Source: Acidobacteriota bacterium
Lineage (GTDB): Bacteria; Acidobacteriota; Polarisedimenticolia; Gp22-AA2
DNA: 7,752 nucleotides
Direction of reading: 5' to 3'
Assembly (NCBI GenBank): GCA_027297005.1
Contig: JAPUIN010000039.1
Span: 1 to 7,752, forward strand
Each line of letters begins with the position of its first letter. Positions within the stretch are counted from its first letter, which is position 1. Position numbers and translations under genes: made by a program. The notes under the pieces were generated by a model, which was given only the letters and a program-made list of their open reading frames with translations, was not told the DNA's origin and ran no database searches. Of the stretch, positions 6,853-7,752 are shown one piece after another.

Positions 6853-7606
6853 GACGGCGGATCACCTCGCGGGCCAGATTCATATACGACTCAGACCCCT
6901 TGGAACGGATATCGTAGAGCATGATCGGCTTGGAGAAGCTTGGCGCTTCACCGAGCCGTACGTTACGCGGAACGACGGTGCGGTAAACCTTTTCCTTGAA
7001 AAATGACCTGACCTCGCTGACCACCTGCCTTGACAGGTTCGTCCTCTCGTCGAACATCGTCAGCAGGACACCATCGACCTCAAGGGACGGGTTGAGCCCA
7101 CCGCGAATCCTCTCGAGCGTGGCGACCAGTTCCGAGAGCCCCTCCAGAGCCAGATATTCACACTGAACCGGGATCAGGACCCCATCCGCAGCGCAGAGCG
7201 AGTTGACGGTCAGGAGCCCCAGAGAGGGGGGGCAATCGATCAGGACGTAATGAAAACGGCGCCTGATCGATTCGACTGCCGATTTCAGTCTGAACTCGCG
7301 CGATTCCATCCCCACGAGCTCCACCTCAGTACCGACCAGATCACGGCTAGCCGGGGCGACCGTGAGGAACTCCAGGTCGGTCGGCACGAGTACATCCTCG
7401 AGCCTGGCTTCCCCTGAGAGAACCGAGTACATGTCGCCGGCCGAACCGGCTTTGAGGCCGAGGCCCTTCGTGGAGGATGCCTGTGGATCGATGTAGATCA
7501 GGAGTGTCGAGCGCTCGGCGATTGCCAGAGCCGCCGCGAGACTGATGGCGGTCGTCGTCTTCCCGACCCCACCCTTTTGATTCGTGACGGCAATGACGCG
7601 GCCCAT
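6806..7606 (-). CDS. parA: Chromosome partitioning ATPase ParA (Soj)
   Basis: ParA is a deviant Walker ATPase that binds the nucleoid when ATP-bound. ParB-stimulated hydrolysis drives segregation of the origin, and in some bacteria Soj also modulates DnaA. The protein has 266 residues. Landmarks are the deviant Walker A KGGVGKTT (11-18), the A' strand LLIYIDPQ (35-42), Walker B VLIDCPPS (121-128) and the C-terminal PRNVRLGEAPSFSKPI (213-228), typical of Soj. The first Asp of the usual Asp-x-Asp-Pro-Gln is Tyr38; Asp40, needed for hydrolysis in B. subtilis Soj, is kept. The start at 7606 gives the canonical MGRVIAVTNQKGG. An in-frame ATG at 7642 would add 12 unlike residues. No strong Shine-Dalgarno is seen before either. 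The 3' end overlaps parB. Confidence 0.96.
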   Translation of the reverse strand: MGRVIAVTNQKGGVGKTTTAISLAAALAIAERSTLLIYIDPQASSTKGLGLKAGSAGDMYSVLSGEARLEDVLVPTDLEFLTVAPASRDLVGTEVELVGMESREFRLKSAVESIRRRFHYVLIDCPPSLGLLTVNSLCAADGVLIPVQCEYLALEGLSELVATLERIRGGLNPSLEVDGVLLTMFDERTNLSRQVVSEVRSFFKEKVYRTVVPRNVRLGEAPSFSKPIMLYDIRSKGSESYMNLAREVIRRHETTSARQRAQQPNP

Positions 7607-7634
7607 GAGGTCGCCAAGAGTAGCACATGCAGGA

Positions 7635-7659
7635 CCCCGCATTCCCCCCGGTCCCCCCC
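7635..7659 (-). other. G-quadruplex-capable tract upstream of parA
   Basis: The minus strand carries G-runs of 7 (7659-7653), 6 (7649-7644) and 4 (7638-7635), separated by ACC and AATGC. Splitting the first run gives four tracts of three or more G's with short loops, which fits the standard quadruplex pattern. The tract ends about 29 nt before the parA ATG. A 14-nt AT-rich patch (7664-7677) lies just upstream of it. Confidence 0.4.
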
Positions 7660-7666
7660 AACCAAA

Positions 7667-7752
7667 TTAATGATTTTCCACCTGGTACACCGCTAGAGCG
7701 ACCCGCTCCAACGATTGTGCACGGGGGACAACGGGCAAGGTGGGGGCGCAGA
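7667..7752 (-). CDS. Possible 3' end of an upstream gene (rsmG?)
   Basis: A frame on the minus strand enters from the right edge and runs 27 residues to TAA at 7667-7669. It ends with SLERVALAVYQVENH, an alternating hydrophobic pattern that loosely resembles the last strand of RsmG, the 16S rRNA methyltransferase usually encoded just before parA. The fragment is too short for a firm call, and another frame is also open across this stretch. Had no gene ended here, the last 110 nt would simply be the parA upstream region. Confidence 0.25.
   Translation of the reverse strand, partial: CAPTLPVVPRAQSLERVALAVYQVENH

Noticed and set aside
7607..7642. Upstream in-frame ATG for parA at 7642
   Set aside because: It would add 12 residues not seen in Soj proteins; the canonical N-terminus begins at the ATG at 7606. 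The choice cannot be settled by ribosome binding sites.
7670..7682. DnaA-box-like TTTTCCACC near the AT-rich patch upstream of parA
   Set aside because: It matches only 7 of 9 positions and there is no cluster of boxes in the window, so a replication origin cannot be supported here.

Overview
The window is a compact, GC-rich bacterial chromosomal segment. Every gene I can support lies on the minus strand, so the biological order runs from the right end to the left. Gene content and protein wording fit an Acidobacteriota-like or deltaproteobacterium-like lineage. Clues are parA-parB-bactofilin directly upstream of F1-ATPase genes, and a gamma subunit with an acidic insert before a Tyr-Ile-Tyr-Glu-Pro stretch. 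This placement is an inference from recalled family patterns, not a search result.

Right part (about 7752 to 5486): a possible 3' end of an upstream gene (perhaps rsmG, weak), then parA (soj), parB (spo0J) overlapping parA by 47 nt, then a short bactofilin with a perfect Shine-Dalgarno. Together they look like a chromosome-segregation and polar-scaffold operon.

Middle part (5485 to 5105): 381 nt without a convincing gene. It holds a terminator-like hairpin behind bactofilin and a domain closed by a distant 10-bp inverted repeat. Next come a good sigma70-type promoter (TTGACA, 18 nt, TATTTT) and a roughly 130-nt leader to atpH. That leader contains a 5' hairpin, an intrinsic-terminator-like hairpin with six U's, a third GC-rich hairpin and a small hairpin covering the atpH ribosome binding site. 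This looks like an attenuated or otherwise regulated F1-ATPase leader.

Left part (5104 to 1): atpH (delta), atpA (alpha), atpG (gamma), an unexpected gene for a two-helix membrane protein with a bacterial PH (bPH2) domain and a C-terminal four-cysteine zinc ribbon, then atpD (beta), which runs off the left edge a few residues before its expected end. No b-subunit gene (atpF) stands before atpH, so the membrane-sector genes must lie elsewhere.

The catalytic F1 genes appear to be co-transcribed from the leader promoter. The PH/zinc-ribbon protein sits between gamma and beta in the same transcription unit, which makes it a candidate accessory factor or a passenger. I see no mobile element, CRISPR array, tRNA or rRNA. 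The most noteworthy items are the intruding PH/zinc-ribbon gene, the structured leader with a terminator inside it, and an unusual Asp-to-Tyr change in the ParA nucleotide-binding region.
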